From an uncultured Chelatococcus sp. (GTDB lineage Bacteria > Pseudomonadota > Alphaproteobacteria > Rhizobiales > Beijerinckiaceae), in assembly GCA_937863995.1 (NCBI GenBank), contig CALMIK010000082.1, positions 1-59,144 of the forward strand: 59,144 nt of DNA, given 5' to 3'. A program made the translations under genes and the position numbers. Below are positions 8,379-17,041 of the stretch, in pieces. The notes under the pieces are model-generated. The model did not search any database and was not told the DNA's origin. It was given only the letters and a program-made list of their open reading frames with translations. Within the stretch, counting starts at the first letter, position 1, and the number at the start of each line of letters is the position of its first letter.

Positions 8379-8861
8379 ATGCGCGCGCGAGCCCACCCCG
8401 ATGCCCATGCCGATGCCGATGATGATGGCAGCGGCGATGGCGCGGGATCGGTATCGTTCGATCCGTTCGCGGATCTGCTGCTGGGCCTTATCGCCATTCT
8501 CGTGCCGGTGATCAGCCTGTTGTTATCGAGCGGTGCGAGCGCACCGGCAGTGCAGGAGCGTGCCCCGTCGATGCGCGATGGCGGCACGGCCCTGCGGGTG
8601 ACGGCCACCGCCGCGGGAATACGGATCGAGGCGGATGCGTTGGCGCAGGCCCATGCCGTGCCGCCGGCGCGCATTCTGGATGACGCGGAACTGGCCCGCC
8701 GCCTGCGCCGCAGCCGCGACGAGGGCCAGCCGTTGGCTCTCGATATCGCGGCGGACGGCCTCGAGGCCGCGTTTTTGTTCGAGGCCGTGGCGGCGCGCAA
8801 TGGCCCGCCGGTCATCAATCAGCGGCGGCTTGAGGCGGGCGCCTCAGGGGGGGCGCCATGA
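8379..8861 (+). CDS. ExbD/TolR/MotB-like single-span subunit, first copy
   Basis: A 160-residue protein. A short charged His/Asp-rich cytoplasmic tail is followed by one transmembrane helix starting at DPFADLLLGLIAILVPVISL. Asp32 sits at the start of this helix, the position of the proton-carrying Asp of ExbD, TolR and MotB. The remaining 105 residues form a predicted periplasmic domain with alternating strands and helices. It starts 14 bp after the MotA/ExbB-like gene and ends by overlapping the next gene (ATGA). ExbD/MotB type is inferred from topology, the Asp and the neighbour; overall sequence similarity is low. Confidence 0.7.
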   Translation: MRARAHPDAHADADDDGSGDGAGSVSFDPFADLLLGLIAILVPVISLLLSSGASAPAVQERAPSMRDGGTALRVTATAAGIRIEADALAQAHAVPPARILDDAELARRLRRSRDEGQPLALDIAADGLEAAFLFEAVAARNGPPVINQRRLEAGASGGAP

Positions 8862-9595
8862 TCGGCTGGCGGTTCGAGTTCGGCACGCTTTCCGATCTGT
8901 CGGCGACGATATTTTCGGTTTTTCTGCTGCTGCTCGTGCTGCTGATCGACACCTCAATCGGCACACCCTCGCCGAACGACAATGCGGCTGCGGTCGAACG
9001 CGCGCCGCTCGACGCCGCCGCCATGGCGGACCTGCTTTACCAGCGCCGCGCGGAGGCGGCGGGGACGCGTATCGACGTTACGCGCGGGCGCGTGACGGTG
9101 GTCACGCCATCAGGGAGCGAGACATTGGCGCCGCAGGCGCTGAACGGCCCCTTGCGGGCGGGGCGAATTGCCGATCCCGTCAGTCTGTATGTTTTCGACC
9201 ATGCGTCCTACGCCCCCGTTGCCGCAGCTCTCACCGGCTACGGGCGGGCGTGGCGCGAGATTTCCGTGCCCGCTGCGCTGCGGCAGGCGACGGGCGGGGA
9301 AGGGGGCTGGACGGCAGATTTCAGCGCCTTGCTCGCACGTCCGCAGTCGAGGGAGGTCTTCATGCGCGATCTCACCGCGATACTCGGCGGCGGTCCGCAG
9401 CAAGGCCATAATAACCTGCGCGGCGCGAGAGAGGATTCCGGGACCACACGCCGTGCCGGATATGGTTACGCGAGCGGGTATATTGCCTCTATGTGGACAT
9501 CTATACCGGCAGATGCTATTTTAAGTATTCTATGGGCAGTGTCCGGCATCGGCGTTATTGCACTGGTGGAGCGCCGCTCGCGCGGACGCGCCTGA
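8858..9595 (+). CDS. ExbD-like subunit, second copy, with an extra C-terminal membrane span
   Basis: A 245-residue protein. Its N-terminal helix begins at TLSDLSATIFSVFLLLLVLL, again with an Asp (Asp13) at the helix start. A periplasmic domain of about 170 residues follows. Unlike ExbD, it ends with a second span (DAILSILWAVSGIGVIALVE) and a basic tail, so both ends should be cytoplasmic. The ATG overlaps the stop of the first ExbD-like gene. Two different small subunits beside one channel subunit would allow a heteromeric stator. Function is inferred from arrangement. Confidence 0.65.
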   Translation: MIGWRFEFGTLSDLSATIFSVFLLLLVLLIDTSIGTPSPNDNAAAVERAPLDAAAMADLLYQRRAEAAGTRIDVTRGRVTVVTPSGSETLAPQALNGPLRAGRIADPVSLYVFDHASYAPVAAALTGYGRAWREISVPAALRQATGGEGGWTADFSALLARPQSREVFMRDLTAILGGGPQQGHNNLRGAREDSGTTRRAGYGYASGYIASMWTSIPADAILSILWAVSGIGVIALVERRSRGRA

Positions 9596-9675
9596 AAATC
9601 ACCCTTTTCGCTGCCGTCGCGCGGCAGTGCTCTGCGGTGTAACCGGCAGCGACAGACAACCCGATGGAGGCGATC

Positions 9676-10038
9676 ATGGCAGGCAACGAGATAGAGCGTT
9701 ACGCGCCGCCGCGTGCGCTTCCTGTCGCGCCCGTGCAGCCGTCCCCGGCTCTCGAAACCCCGCCCGAAGGCCAGACGGGCGCGTCGCTCGGCCGTTTCGC
9801 GCCGCAGTCGCCGCAGGCGGGCACCGATGCCCTTGCAACGCAAACGGCGACGTCTCCGCTCGATGCGCTGAGCTTCGATCCCGGCCCCGCGCCGGCATTC
9901 GGGGTTCACTCTTCCGTCGAGAATTTCGAGGATTACCTCAGGAACCCGGCGGAACTGTTTCCCGAAACCACCCAGCTCGACAGCACCGCCGCGTTGTTCG
10001 CGGCTAAAAAGGCCGGAAACGACCTCGGCTCGATCTGA
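9676..10038 (+). CDS. Hypothetical protein of the T3SS locus
   Basis: A 120-residue protein with no membrane segment. The first 80 residues are Pro/Ala-rich. The last 40 contain a predicted helix (SVENFEDYLRNPAELFPET). The ATG at 9676 is preceded by GGAGG at 5 to 9 bases, so it is preferred to an in-frame ATG four codons earlier. It follows the ExbD-like genes in the same direction after an 80-bp gap and is convergent with the secretin gene. It could be a secreted component or regulator; nothing identifies it. Confidence 0.5.
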   Translation: MAGNEIERYAPPRALPVAPVQPSPALETPPEGQTGASLGRFAPQSPQAGTDALATQTATSPLDALSFDPGPAPAFGVHSSVENFEDYLRNPAELFPETTQLDSTAALFAAKKAGNDLGSI

Positions 10039-10125
10039 TTTTCATCTCCTGACGCACTTTATCCGCCGCACCGGACGCCGTGACGCGGCCGCGTGACCGG
10101 TCCAATTGGCCGGCCGAACGGCGCG

Positions 10126-12516
10126 TCAGCGCGGATGGATCTGCGCGCGCAGCAGCTTGGTGATGTCCTCGAGCTGTCCGGAATTGCGCACCACCCGGGG
10201 CGTCAGCATGATCAGCAGTTCGACGCGGCGCACGCGGTCCGTGCGGGACTTGAACAGATCGCCGATAATGGGCGTCTTGCTCAGAACCGGCACGGCGCTT
10301 TCCGAATCCTCGAAGCGATCCTGAATGAGGCCGCCGAGCAGGATGGTGCGGCCCGACTGGCCGAGCACGTTCGACGTCACCTCGCGCGTGGCGATGACGG
10401 GGTTGCCGTTCTGTATCGTCGCCGACGGCGTGCTGACGGACTGGTTGATGCGCATCGCGACCGAGTTGCTGGCGTAGATGCGCGGCGTCACGTCGAGCAC
10501 GATGCCGGTGTCCTTGACCTCGATCTGCTGCGTCACGGTGACGTTGCCGGAGCTTTGCGACGTCTGGCTGCTGGTGGCGTAGGAAATCTGATCGCCGACG
10601 ACGAGGCGGGCGGTCTTGCCGTCGAGCACCGTCAGGTAGGGCGACGAGATGACCTTGACGTTGGTGACCGACTGCAGGGCGGACATGATGGCTTCGATGC
10701 GGTAGTTGCCGACCCGACCGCCGAGGGAGACGAACGCGCCGTTGCCTTCGGGAGCCTCCACCACGCCCGAACCGCCGATGGGCAGCGAGGACCCGACCGA
10801 GCGGGCCGCCACGTTCGGCCCTTGCAGATACATCTGCACCCCGTGCTCGAGATGGTCGTTGAGCTCGACTTCCACGATCATCGCCTCGATGGCGAGCTGG
10901 GACTGCGGCACGTCCATCGTCGAGAGCACATCGCGCACCCGCTTGAAGTCCGCGTAAGTTGAATACACCATCAGCGTATTCGTGCGCGGATCGGGAACGA
11001 TGCGCACCGTCTGGGTGTTGCCCGCTTCGTTCAGCAGCCCGGAAGCGGCGCGCGCGTTGGCGCCCGTGCCGCTGGCGGGCGAGCGCCTGTTGCCCGCGCT
11101 CGCGTTGCCGGACTGGCCTGCGCCGCCACCTGTCAGTCCCGGCATGCTGAAGCGCGGCGCGGCCTCCGATCCGAGATCGGAATCGTGCAGCATGCCTTCC
11201 TGCGGGATCGTCGGCAGACGCCGGGGCGCTGCCTGCTGGTCCGCTCCCTGGCGTCCGCCGGAGCGCGCGCCGGCGCCGCGCGTGTCGCCCGCTTCCGCGG
11301 CGCGGCCTGTCGAGCTGGTGACGTCGGTACTCTTCGGCGTATTTGCGGAGCCGCCGAAGATTTCATTGAGAGGGCCGGCGATTTCCTCGGCCACGAGATG
11401 GCGCAGTTCGATGACGCGCAGCGTCGGCTCATCCGAGGTCTCGCGGTCCATCAGCTGGGCGAGTTGCCGGATGCCGTTCAGGATCTGGATGTCGCGCGCC
11501 GCGACGAGGATCGCGCGCTGGCGCTCTAGCGGCACGATCGTCGGCATGTCCGCGTTGTTGGGAATGCGCGCTTCGTAGAAGGCGTTCAATTGCGCGGCCA
11601 GGCGCTCCGGCGCGCTGTGCTGCACCGGCACCACGGCGACCTTGTCATCGCCCAACCCGTCGCGCGAGATCGATTGCAGCGTGCGCTCGATCTGCTGGAT
11701 GTCCTGGCTGGGAGCGCGCAGGATGATCTTGTCCGAGACATTGCTCGGCATCAGCGTGACGTTTTCGGGCAGCAGGCGGGCGGCGATGTTGATGACGTTG
11801 GCCGCGTTGTGCTTGGAAAGCTGGACGATACGGGTCGTCACGTCGCCGCCGTCTTGCTGGGCTGTGGCCTGCAGGGCATCTACCACGTCGGGCGTGCCGA
11901 TGTGGTAGATGCCGTTGAGGTAGCGCATGGCAAGCCCGTTGCGGGTCAGGATATCGCGCACGACATAGAGCAGCTGGCTTTTCGGCACGGGCTCCTCGGT
12001 GCGGAACGTCACCGAGCCGCCGAGATCGTCGGGCGCGATGTAGTTCACGCCGAGCGCGCCGCCAAGCAACTGCCGAAGCACGAAATTGATGCTGGCGCGG
12101 TTGAAGTCGATCGTCACCCGCTCATCGGGATTGAACGCGGGCGTGCCGGCGCTCTGGAGGTTCAGGAGATCCTGATAAACGGCGTCGGGACTGGGGGCGT
12201 AGTTGACGCGCACGCTATCCATGTAGCCGACAAACGGCACGATGTTGGGAGGCGGGCCGTTCAGCCGCGCGGTGTCGAGCACGCCGCCTGCCGGCGCGGC
12301 CTCGCCGGTGTACAGCCGGGAGCGATCGTCGCCCTGGTAAAGGACGGCGCGCTGGCGGGATGCGGAAAAGAAACCGCTCCGGCACTTGCTGCTGACTGTG
12401 CTTCCATCGGCACCTGAAATCGTGCACGAATCACCCTCGAGCCTGCCGCATGAGGCAAGGGCTACGACGGTGATACAGGCAACGATAAGCCGGAAAGCGC
12501 GACCAAGGATGAGCAT
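10126..12516 (-). CDS. Outer-membrane secretin, GspD-like lipoprotein
   Basis: A 796-residue secretin. A lipoprotein signal ends in the lipobox LASC, so the mature protein should be lipidated. It then has an N0 domain (about 60-170), N1 (VVQLSKHNAANVINIAARLL), N2 (VAVVPVQHSAPERLAAQL), N3 split by a Ser/Gly-rich insert of about 100 residues, and the C-terminal secretin domain with VPVLSKTPIIGDLF and LLIMLTPRVV. Having N0-N1-N2-N3 and its own lipid anchor makes it resemble T2SS GspD more than typical SctC. Lying in a T3SS locus with no other T2SS gene in view, it may serve as the injectisome outer ring. Upstream ATGs at 12561 and 12585 are alternative starts. Confidence 0.85.
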   Translation of the reverse strand: MLILGRAFRLIVACITVVALASCGRLEGDSCTISGADGSTVSSKCRSGFFSASRQRAVLYQGDDRSRLYTGEAAPAGGVLDTARLNGPPPNIVPFVGYMDSVRVNYAPSPDAVYQDLLNLQSAGTPAFNPDERVTIDFNRASINFVLRQLLGGALGVNYIAPDDLGGSVTFRTEEPVPKSQLLYVVRDILTRNGLAMRYLNGIYHIGTPDVVDALQATAQQDGGDVTTRIVQLSKHNAANVINIAARLLPENVTLMPSNVSDKIILRAPSQDIQQIERTLQSISRDGLGDDKVAVVPVQHSAPERLAAQLNAFYEARIPNNADMPTIVPLERQRAILVAARDIQILNGIRQLAQLMDRETSDEPTLRVIELRHLVAEEIAGPLNEIFGGSANTPKSTDVTSSTGRAAEAGDTRGAGARSGGRQGADQQAAPRRLPTIPQEGMLHDSDLGSEAAPRFSMPGLTGGGAGQSGNASAGNRRSPASGTGANARAASGLLNEAGNTQTVRIVPDPRTNTLMVYSTYADFKRVRDVLSTMDVPQSQLAIEAMIVEVELNDHLEHGVQMYLQGPNVAARSVGSSLPIGGSGVVEAPEGNGAFVSLGGRVGNYRIEAIMSALQSVTNVKVISSPYLTVLDGKTARLVVGDQISYATSSQTSQSSGNVTVTQQIEVKDTGIVLDVTPRIYASNSVAMRINQSVSTPSATIQNGNPVIATREVTSNVLGQSGRTILLGGLIQDRFEDSESAVPVLSKTPIIGDLFKSRTDRVRRVELLIMLTPRVVRNSGQLEDITKLLRAQIHPR

Positions 12517-12585
12517 TACTGCTTTAGCGCCAACTTTACCCGAATTTCTCTCGCTATGCATTCGGATCGTCGAGTAGCAACGCAT

Positions 12586-13092
12586 AAATCATACCAGCTC
12601 GCCATGATCCGAACCACGGCGTGAATATAGCAGATGGCATTTTAAAATCACGAAACTATATATAGTATATTTTTTTATTAATACGTAATTAACCAATTTT
12701 TACATCTAGTTTATATTTTTTTATTTGGATTTTTTTTAAAAATTTATAGCGAAATCTATTTTTATACAAAATATGCGGCTAATTTATTCAAATAAATATC
12801 GAATCAAGCATGCCGATGATTGAGGGCAATTAACTGTTTATAAACTCCGTTTGGGCGGCGTGCCCGTGGCTGGCGCGACCAATCTTCCCGACTGGCGGCA
12901 ACGATGTGCCGAACGGCACAGGTGCGGAGGGCTTTGAGGAGTACCCTTCGACAGATTGCGGAAGCCGTATCGACGTCGTGCGCAAACGATGCGGCAAGCG
13001 GATATCTCCGGTGCGGCGCGCTGCCTTTGTGTTGCGTATGAGGGGGCGGCGGTGCCGCGTCGCCGGTGCGCCGGCGTGATCGGGAGTACTTG
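12586..13092. promoter_or_regulatory. AT-rich divergent regulatory region
   Basis: This 500-bp gap lies between the leftward secretin gene and the rightward TPR gene. The stretch 12,630-12,830 is strongly AT-rich with long A and T runs, in sharp contrast to the GC-rich genome. It includes the perfect 12-bp palindrome ACTATATATAGT at 12655-12666. Such islands are typical targets of nucleoid-silencing proteins (MucR/Ros or H-NS type) at horizontally acquired virulence genes. No gene was recognised in it. Confidence 0.5.
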
Positions 13093-13854
13093 ATGTCGTC
13101 GCATTCTCCTGCGTTGGGCGAGACCCTGCTTGCCCTGCCGGAACCATGGGTCAAGGCATGGCGCGAGGCTGCTCCCAAGGCTCCTCCCAAGGCTCCTGCC
13201 GACATTCACCAGCGCCTGTCGCAGGCTCACTCCAACGCGCGCGAGCAGGCGCTGGCGGGTGAGGAAATCTTTCGCGTGGTCGTTGCCCTGCAGGACAGCG
13301 TGGTGCACGAACTGCTGCCTTCCGCCCTGTCCTCGTTCACGAGCGCGCTGCATTCGCCGCCGCCCGATGCAGCCGCCGCCTCTGACGACAGTGCGTTTGA
13401 GGGTGGTGGCTCAGCTTCGACGCAGACGCATGCCGGTGCGGGCGCCGAGCGCACGATTGCCGACAGCGACGATCTCGAATGCGTGGCCGCCTTGCGCGCC
13501 CAGGCGGTGTCGCTGGTTGCGGCAGGGGACATCGGCGGCGCGATTACGGTGCTCTGCGCGCTGCTGGATTGGCCCTCGGTGCGCGACGACGCGCTTTTGG
13601 GGCTGGCGATCTGCGCCGTTCGGCTCGACCGCCACGACGACGCACTGGCGTTGGCCCTCGATTATCTCAAGCGCGGCGGCACGCATCCGCGCGCGCACTG
13701 CATCGTCGGCGTCTGCCACCTACGCAAGGGCGACAAACGCGCGGCGCAGAATCATCTTGCAAGAGCTGCCCGCGCGGCCCGCACCGACCCTGCCTTCCGC
13801 GACGAATTACGCGCCGCCCAGCGGTTGCTGATCGTGCTGAACTTCGGACACTGA
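13093..13854 (+). CDS. TPR protein of the T3SS locus, SycD-like C-terminus
   Basis: A 253-residue protein. The first 125 residues are variable, with an Ala/Pro/Ser-rich stretch. From about residue 130 the protein has three TPR-like helix pairs (CVAALRAQAVSLVAAGDIGG, DDALALALDYLKRGGTHPRA, GDKRAAQNHLARAARAA). The size of the repeat part and its position suggest another secretion chaperone. The ATG at 13093 has GGGAG about 7 bases upstream. It is the last gene before the integrated element and may mark the right edge of the T3SS locus as seen here. Confidence 0.6.
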   Translation: MSSHSPALGETLLALPEPWVKAWREAAPKAPPKAPADIHQRLSQAHSNAREQALAGEEIFRVVVALQDSVVHELLPSALSSFTSALHSPPPDAAAASDDSAFEGGGSASTQTHAGAGAERTIADSDDLECVAALRAQAVSLVAAGDIGGAITVLCALLDWPSVRDDALLGLAICAVRLDRHDDALALALDYLKRGGTHPRAHCIVGVCHLRKGDKRAAQNHLARAARAARTDPAFRDELRAAQRLLIVLNFGH

Positions 13855-13909
13855 AGAGAAAAAGGCAGGAAGCTTCGAGAGAAAAAGCCCATATGCGGGT
13901 TGCGAGCCT

Positions 13910-14058
13910 CTAACAAAACCTCAGGTTTGAGGATGATCTGGGGATTTTGGCCATGCTGCAAGGCGCCGAACGCAGTCGATGCTGATTGCATTGGCGGAGA
14001 TCGGCAACGCAGTAGGGGCCAAAAGACCCGGCCAGCCGCCCTTGCGAGGTTTTGTTAG
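13910..14058. repeat. MITE-like segment bounded by 13-bp inverted repeats
   Basis: CTAACAAAACCTC at 13910-13922 and its exact complement GAGGTTTTGTTAG at 14046-14058 bound a 149-bp segment. Inside them a second pair, TTTTGGCC and GGCCAAAA, is nested concentrically. It lies just outside the left att repeat. There is no direct target duplication next to the repeats. It could be an insertion-sequence remnant or MITE, or a structured rod-like RNA. No coding gene is evident. Confidence 0.45.
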
Positions 14059-14066
14059 GAATTCTG

Positions 14067-14114
14067 AATGGTACAGCTGGCCCGGTTCGAACGGGCGACC
14101 TCTTGATCCACAAT
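14067..14114 (+). repeat. attL: left copy of the 48-bp att core
   Basis: These 48 bp are identical to 29056-29103, the 3' part of the tRNA-His gene from the anticodon loop through the CCA end. The copy lacks the 5' part of the tRNA and cannot make a tRNA. It marks the left junction of the integrated element, 178 bp before the integrase gene. Confidence 0.92.
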
Positions 14115-14243
14115 GGGTAAGTCCGCTGTTTCCGGCGTTTTCCTCTGTTTTCCGATGCTCTCGTTTATCCATTTTTATCAGCACCTTATGGCATCCTGCC
14201 GTTTCCAGCTGCATCGTCCCGCTTGACCCGACTTCCGTTCTGA

Positions 14244-14261
14244 CGGGTACTATCCGGGTAC
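14244..14261 (+). promoter_or_regulatory. Putative integrase arm-type site, left
   Basis: CGGGTACTATCCGGGTAC here matches 28991-29008 at 16 of 18 positions. The two copies lie just inside the two att cores in the same orientation, and each contains a repeated CGGKTAC half-site. This is the arrangement of arm-binding sites of tyrosine integrases. It also lies 32 bp before the integrase start, so it could double as an autoregulatory site. Confidence 0.5.
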
Positions 14262-14292
14262 TGGCGGACTTTCTGACTCGGAAATTGAGGTC

Positions 14293-15684
14293 ATGGTGAA
14301 GCTGACAAAGCGCGTCGTGGACGCGGCCGAAATCCCCGACAGCGGACAGGTGTTCATCTGGGATGACACGGTGAAGGGGTTCGGCCTCCGGGTCAGTGCC
14401 GGAGGGGCGAAATCCTACATCCTGTCGTACTGGACTCAGGAGGGCCGTAAGAGGCGCTTCACCATCGGCAGGCATGGTTCACCGTGGACATGTGACGATG
14501 CCCGCCAGCGGGCTTTGGAGCTCAAGCGCGGGCTATCTGAGGGAGTGGATCCGCAGGACGCGAAGATCGAGGCCCGTGACGCGATGACAGTGGCGCAACT
14601 TTGGGAGTTCTACTCGACCGAAGGACGAATTGCCCGGCCCAACAAAAAGGCGTCGAGCTGGGATAACGACCGGACCATGTTCGAGCGGCATATAATCCCG
14701 CTGATCGGCAAGCGGACGGTGCGGTCGCTGACGAAGACGGATATCGCCCGAATGCAGGCGGACATTTCAGCCGGCAAGACCGCGAAGGACGAAAAGACCG
14801 GCATTCGCGGCCGTGCCATCGTCAGGGGAGGGCGATCTGTAGCATCCCACGCCGTGGTCGCGCTGCGATCAGCGATCAATTTGGCGATGGACGTGGTGGG
14901 CATCTCCGACAATCCGGCCAGCCAGGTGGAGCGCCACAAGGCGAAAAAGCGCGAGCGATTCCTTTCGGAGGTCGAGGTGGCGCTGATTGGCGAGGCGATC
15001 GCCCGCATGGAGGATGAAGTCGCGATCAGCAGTGAATTTGCCGCCGCGATTCGCCTGCTGATGCTCACGGGTTGCCGCAAGAACGAGATCCTCAACCTGC
15101 AATGGTCATGGATCGACATGCAGCGGGGGTTCATCGAGTTTCCCGACAGCAAGACCGGCGCGAAGGTCACGCCGCTGCCGCCAGCCGCGATGGAGATCAT
15201 CCAAGAGCGGTGGGAATACCGAACCGGCAACCCCTACGTGTTGCCTTCGAAAGTCAGTGCGCGCAAGTCGATCGCGGGACAGCAGAGGCAGAAAATTGAG
15301 CACAAACCGATCGTCGGGCTGCAGAAGGTTTGGGAGGAAGTCCGGGCTCTCGCAACGCGCATAGGCCAGGAGCGCGCCACGGATGCCGGCAAAGATCCGG
15401 CGTCCGCCCCGGATCTCTCCGACGTGAGGATCCATGACCTCCGGCACAGCTTCGCGTCGTTTGCGGTTGCCAGCGGGAACAGCCTGCCTGTCATCGGAAA
15501 GATCCTTGGCCACCGGCAGGTCGCGACCACAGCGATCTACGCGCACCTGCATGACGATCCGGTCAAGCAGGCTTCGGAGCATACCGCGCACAGAATATCT
15601 GAGGCTTTGAAGGTCGGCGCAACAAGAGATCGCCCGGTGGAAAACGTCATTCCGATCAGAAAGCGGAAACGATCGGCAACATAA
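14293..15684 (+). CDS. Tyrosine recombinase (phage-type integrase)
   Basis: A 463-residue integrase. The N-terminal 100 residues are the arm-binding DUF4102 domain (DTVKGFGLRVSAGGAKSYIL). A SAM-like core-binding domain follows (about 105-230). The catalytic domain carries Arg262 (LTGCRKNEIL), His381 and Arg384 (HDLRHSF), His407 (LGHRQ) and Tyr416 (TTAIYAHL), the complete active-site set. The ATG follows TTGAGG at a good distance. It lies next to attL, while the intact tRNA is at the far right end. It should catalyse integration into, and with an AlpA-like helper excision from, the tRNA-His gene. Confidence 0.95.
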   Translation: MVKLTKRVVDAAEIPDSGQVFIWDDTVKGFGLRVSAGGAKSYILSYWTQEGRKRRFTIGRHGSPWTCDDARQRALELKRGLSEGVDPQDAKIEARDAMTVAQLWEFYSTEGRIARPNKKASSWDNDRTMFERHIIPLIGKRTVRSLTKTDIARMQADISAGKTAKDEKTGIRGRAIVRGGRSVASHAVVALRSAINLAMDVVGISDNPASQVERHKAKKRERFLSEVEVALIGEAIARMEDEVAISSEFAAAIRLLMLTGCRKNEILNLQWSWIDMQRGFIEFPDSKTGAKVTPLPPAAMEIIQERWEYRTGNPYVLPSKVSARKSIAGQQRQKIEHKPIVGLQKVWEEVRALATRIGQERATDAGKDPASAPDLSDVRIHDLRHSFASFAVASGNSLPVIGKILGHRQVATTAIYAHLHDDPVKQASEHTAHRISEALKVGATRDRPVENVIPIRKRKRSAT

Positions 15685-15778
15685 AGAAGAAACTGGAAAG
15701 TAAATTTTGACGGAAATGTAAATGAACTATTGACCATGAAATTGTTTTATCCGCTTCTGTGCGTATCGCAACAGGATT

Positions 15779-17029
15779 TTGGCGGGTTCGTTCGTGTTCA
15801 ACTGGTTCCGAAAGAAGCCGCCTGCTGCGGGCGAGGCCGAAACGAAGGCGCTCGATTGGGAGACGTGGTCCGGGATCCTGACGGAAGGCGTTTCCGTGAC
15901 CGGGCTGCCGGCGGTCACGGCCGGCACGATCGAACGCAGCGCCACGGCACGGGCCTGCATTGCCGCCATCTCCGAGACGGTGGCGAGCCTGCAGGTTCGA
16001 CTCTATCGCAGCCGCGGCACGTCGCAGGAACGCGAGGTCGCGCACCCGGTGGCGAAGCTGCTGGAAGGGGATTTCTGCCCTTGGACGTCGAGCTTCGAGA
16101 GCCGGGCGGCAATCACGCGCGATGCCTTGTTGTCCGGCGCCGGCTACGGCCTTGTCATCCGCACCCGGAAGGGCTCGCCGCGGGAAATCCACCGGATCGC
16201 GCCCGGCATGGTGAGCGAGACGATACTGCCGACTGGCGAGCCTGAGTTTCGCGTGTCGCTGGCTGACGGGACGTTCCGGACTGTGTCGTGGCGCGATCTG
16301 CTGGTGATCCGCGCACCCGGCGCAACCTATGATCGTCCGCTGGCCATCGGCAAAATGGCCCAGAACGCCATCGCGCTCGACATCGTCATGAGCGAGCATC
16401 AGGCGCGGACCTTCGGCCAGGGTGCGCGGCCGAGCGGCCTCCTGACGTTGCCAAAGGGGCTGTCCCCTGAGGCCATCGTCCGAGCGGCTGCTGCCTGGAC
16501 GAAGGCAAACAGCGGCCAGAATTCCGGACGCACGGCCATCCTCGACGGTGAGGTCAAGTGGCAGCAGGTATCGCTCAATTTGGTCGATGCCGAGTTCCTG
16601 GGCCTTCGCCGGCTGGTGATCGAGGAAATCGCCCGCGCCTTCCGGGTGCCACCCTCGATCGTCGGCGATCTGACGCACGGCACTTTCAGCAACACCGAAC
16701 AGCAAGGCAAGCAGTGGCTGCTCGCCGTCGAGCCCTGGCTGTGGGTGTGGGAATCGGCCCTGACGCGGGTGCTGCTGACCCCGGCGGAGCGCGACGGTGG
16801 TTTGTTCGTCGATCATGTCGTCGAGCCGCTCACCCGCGCCGACTTCGAGAAGCAGTTCGACGGTTACCGCAAGGCAACCGGGGGCGCGTGGCTCACCCCC
16901 AACGAAGTTCGGGCCATTCAGAACCGGCCGCCTGTCGCCGGCGGCGACGAGCTTGTCCGGCAGGCCGGCCAGACCGGCGCGACCGATCCCCAGAACGGAG
17001 ATGCTCCCCGTGGACGAGACGTTGTTTGA
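15779..17029 (+). CDS. HK97-family phage portal protein
   Basis: A 416-residue portal protein, which forms the dodecameric ring at one capsid vertex through which DNA enters. Family features: the N-terminal NWFRKK, AGTIERSATARACIAAISET, the middle HQARTFGQGARPSGLL, and RAFRVPPSIVGDLTHGTFSN near residue 290. The start is a TTG with AGGA shortly before it; an in-frame GTG at 15794 is possible. It precedes the protease-capsid gene by 12 bp and is placed upstream of the terminase genes, unlike the usual HK97 order. Confidence 0.92.
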   Translation: MAGSFVFNWFRKKPPAAGEAETKALDWETWSGILTEGVSVTGLPAVTAGTIERSATARACIAAISETVASLQVRLYRSRGTSQEREVAHPVAKLLEGDFCPWTSSFESRAAITRDALLSGAGYGLVIRTRKGSPREIHRIAPGMVSETILPTGEPEFRVSLADGTFRTVSWRDLLVIRAPGATYDRPLAIGKMAQNAIALDIVMSEHQARTFGQGARPSGLLTLPKGLSPEAIVRAAAAWTKANSGQNSGRTAILDGEVKWQQVSLNLVDAEFLGLRRLVIEEIARAFRVPPSIVGDLTHGTFSNTEQQGKQWLLAVEPWLWVWESALTRVLLTPAERDGGLFVDHVVEPLTRADFEKQFDGYRKATGGAWLTPNEVRAIQNRPPVAGGDELVRQAGQTGATDPQNGDAPRGRDVV

Positions 17030-17041
17030 GGACGATGGCGC

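Noticed and set aside
7108..9595. Flagellar MotAB or a TonB-ExbBD uptake system
   Set aside because: Too many membrane spans for MotA, no peptidoglycan-binding OmpA domain for MotB, and no tonB gene or receptor in the window.
14067..14114. Second tRNA-His gene
   Set aside because: Only the 3' part of the tRNA is present; the 5' acceptor, D arm and half the anticodon stem are missing, so it is an att copy.
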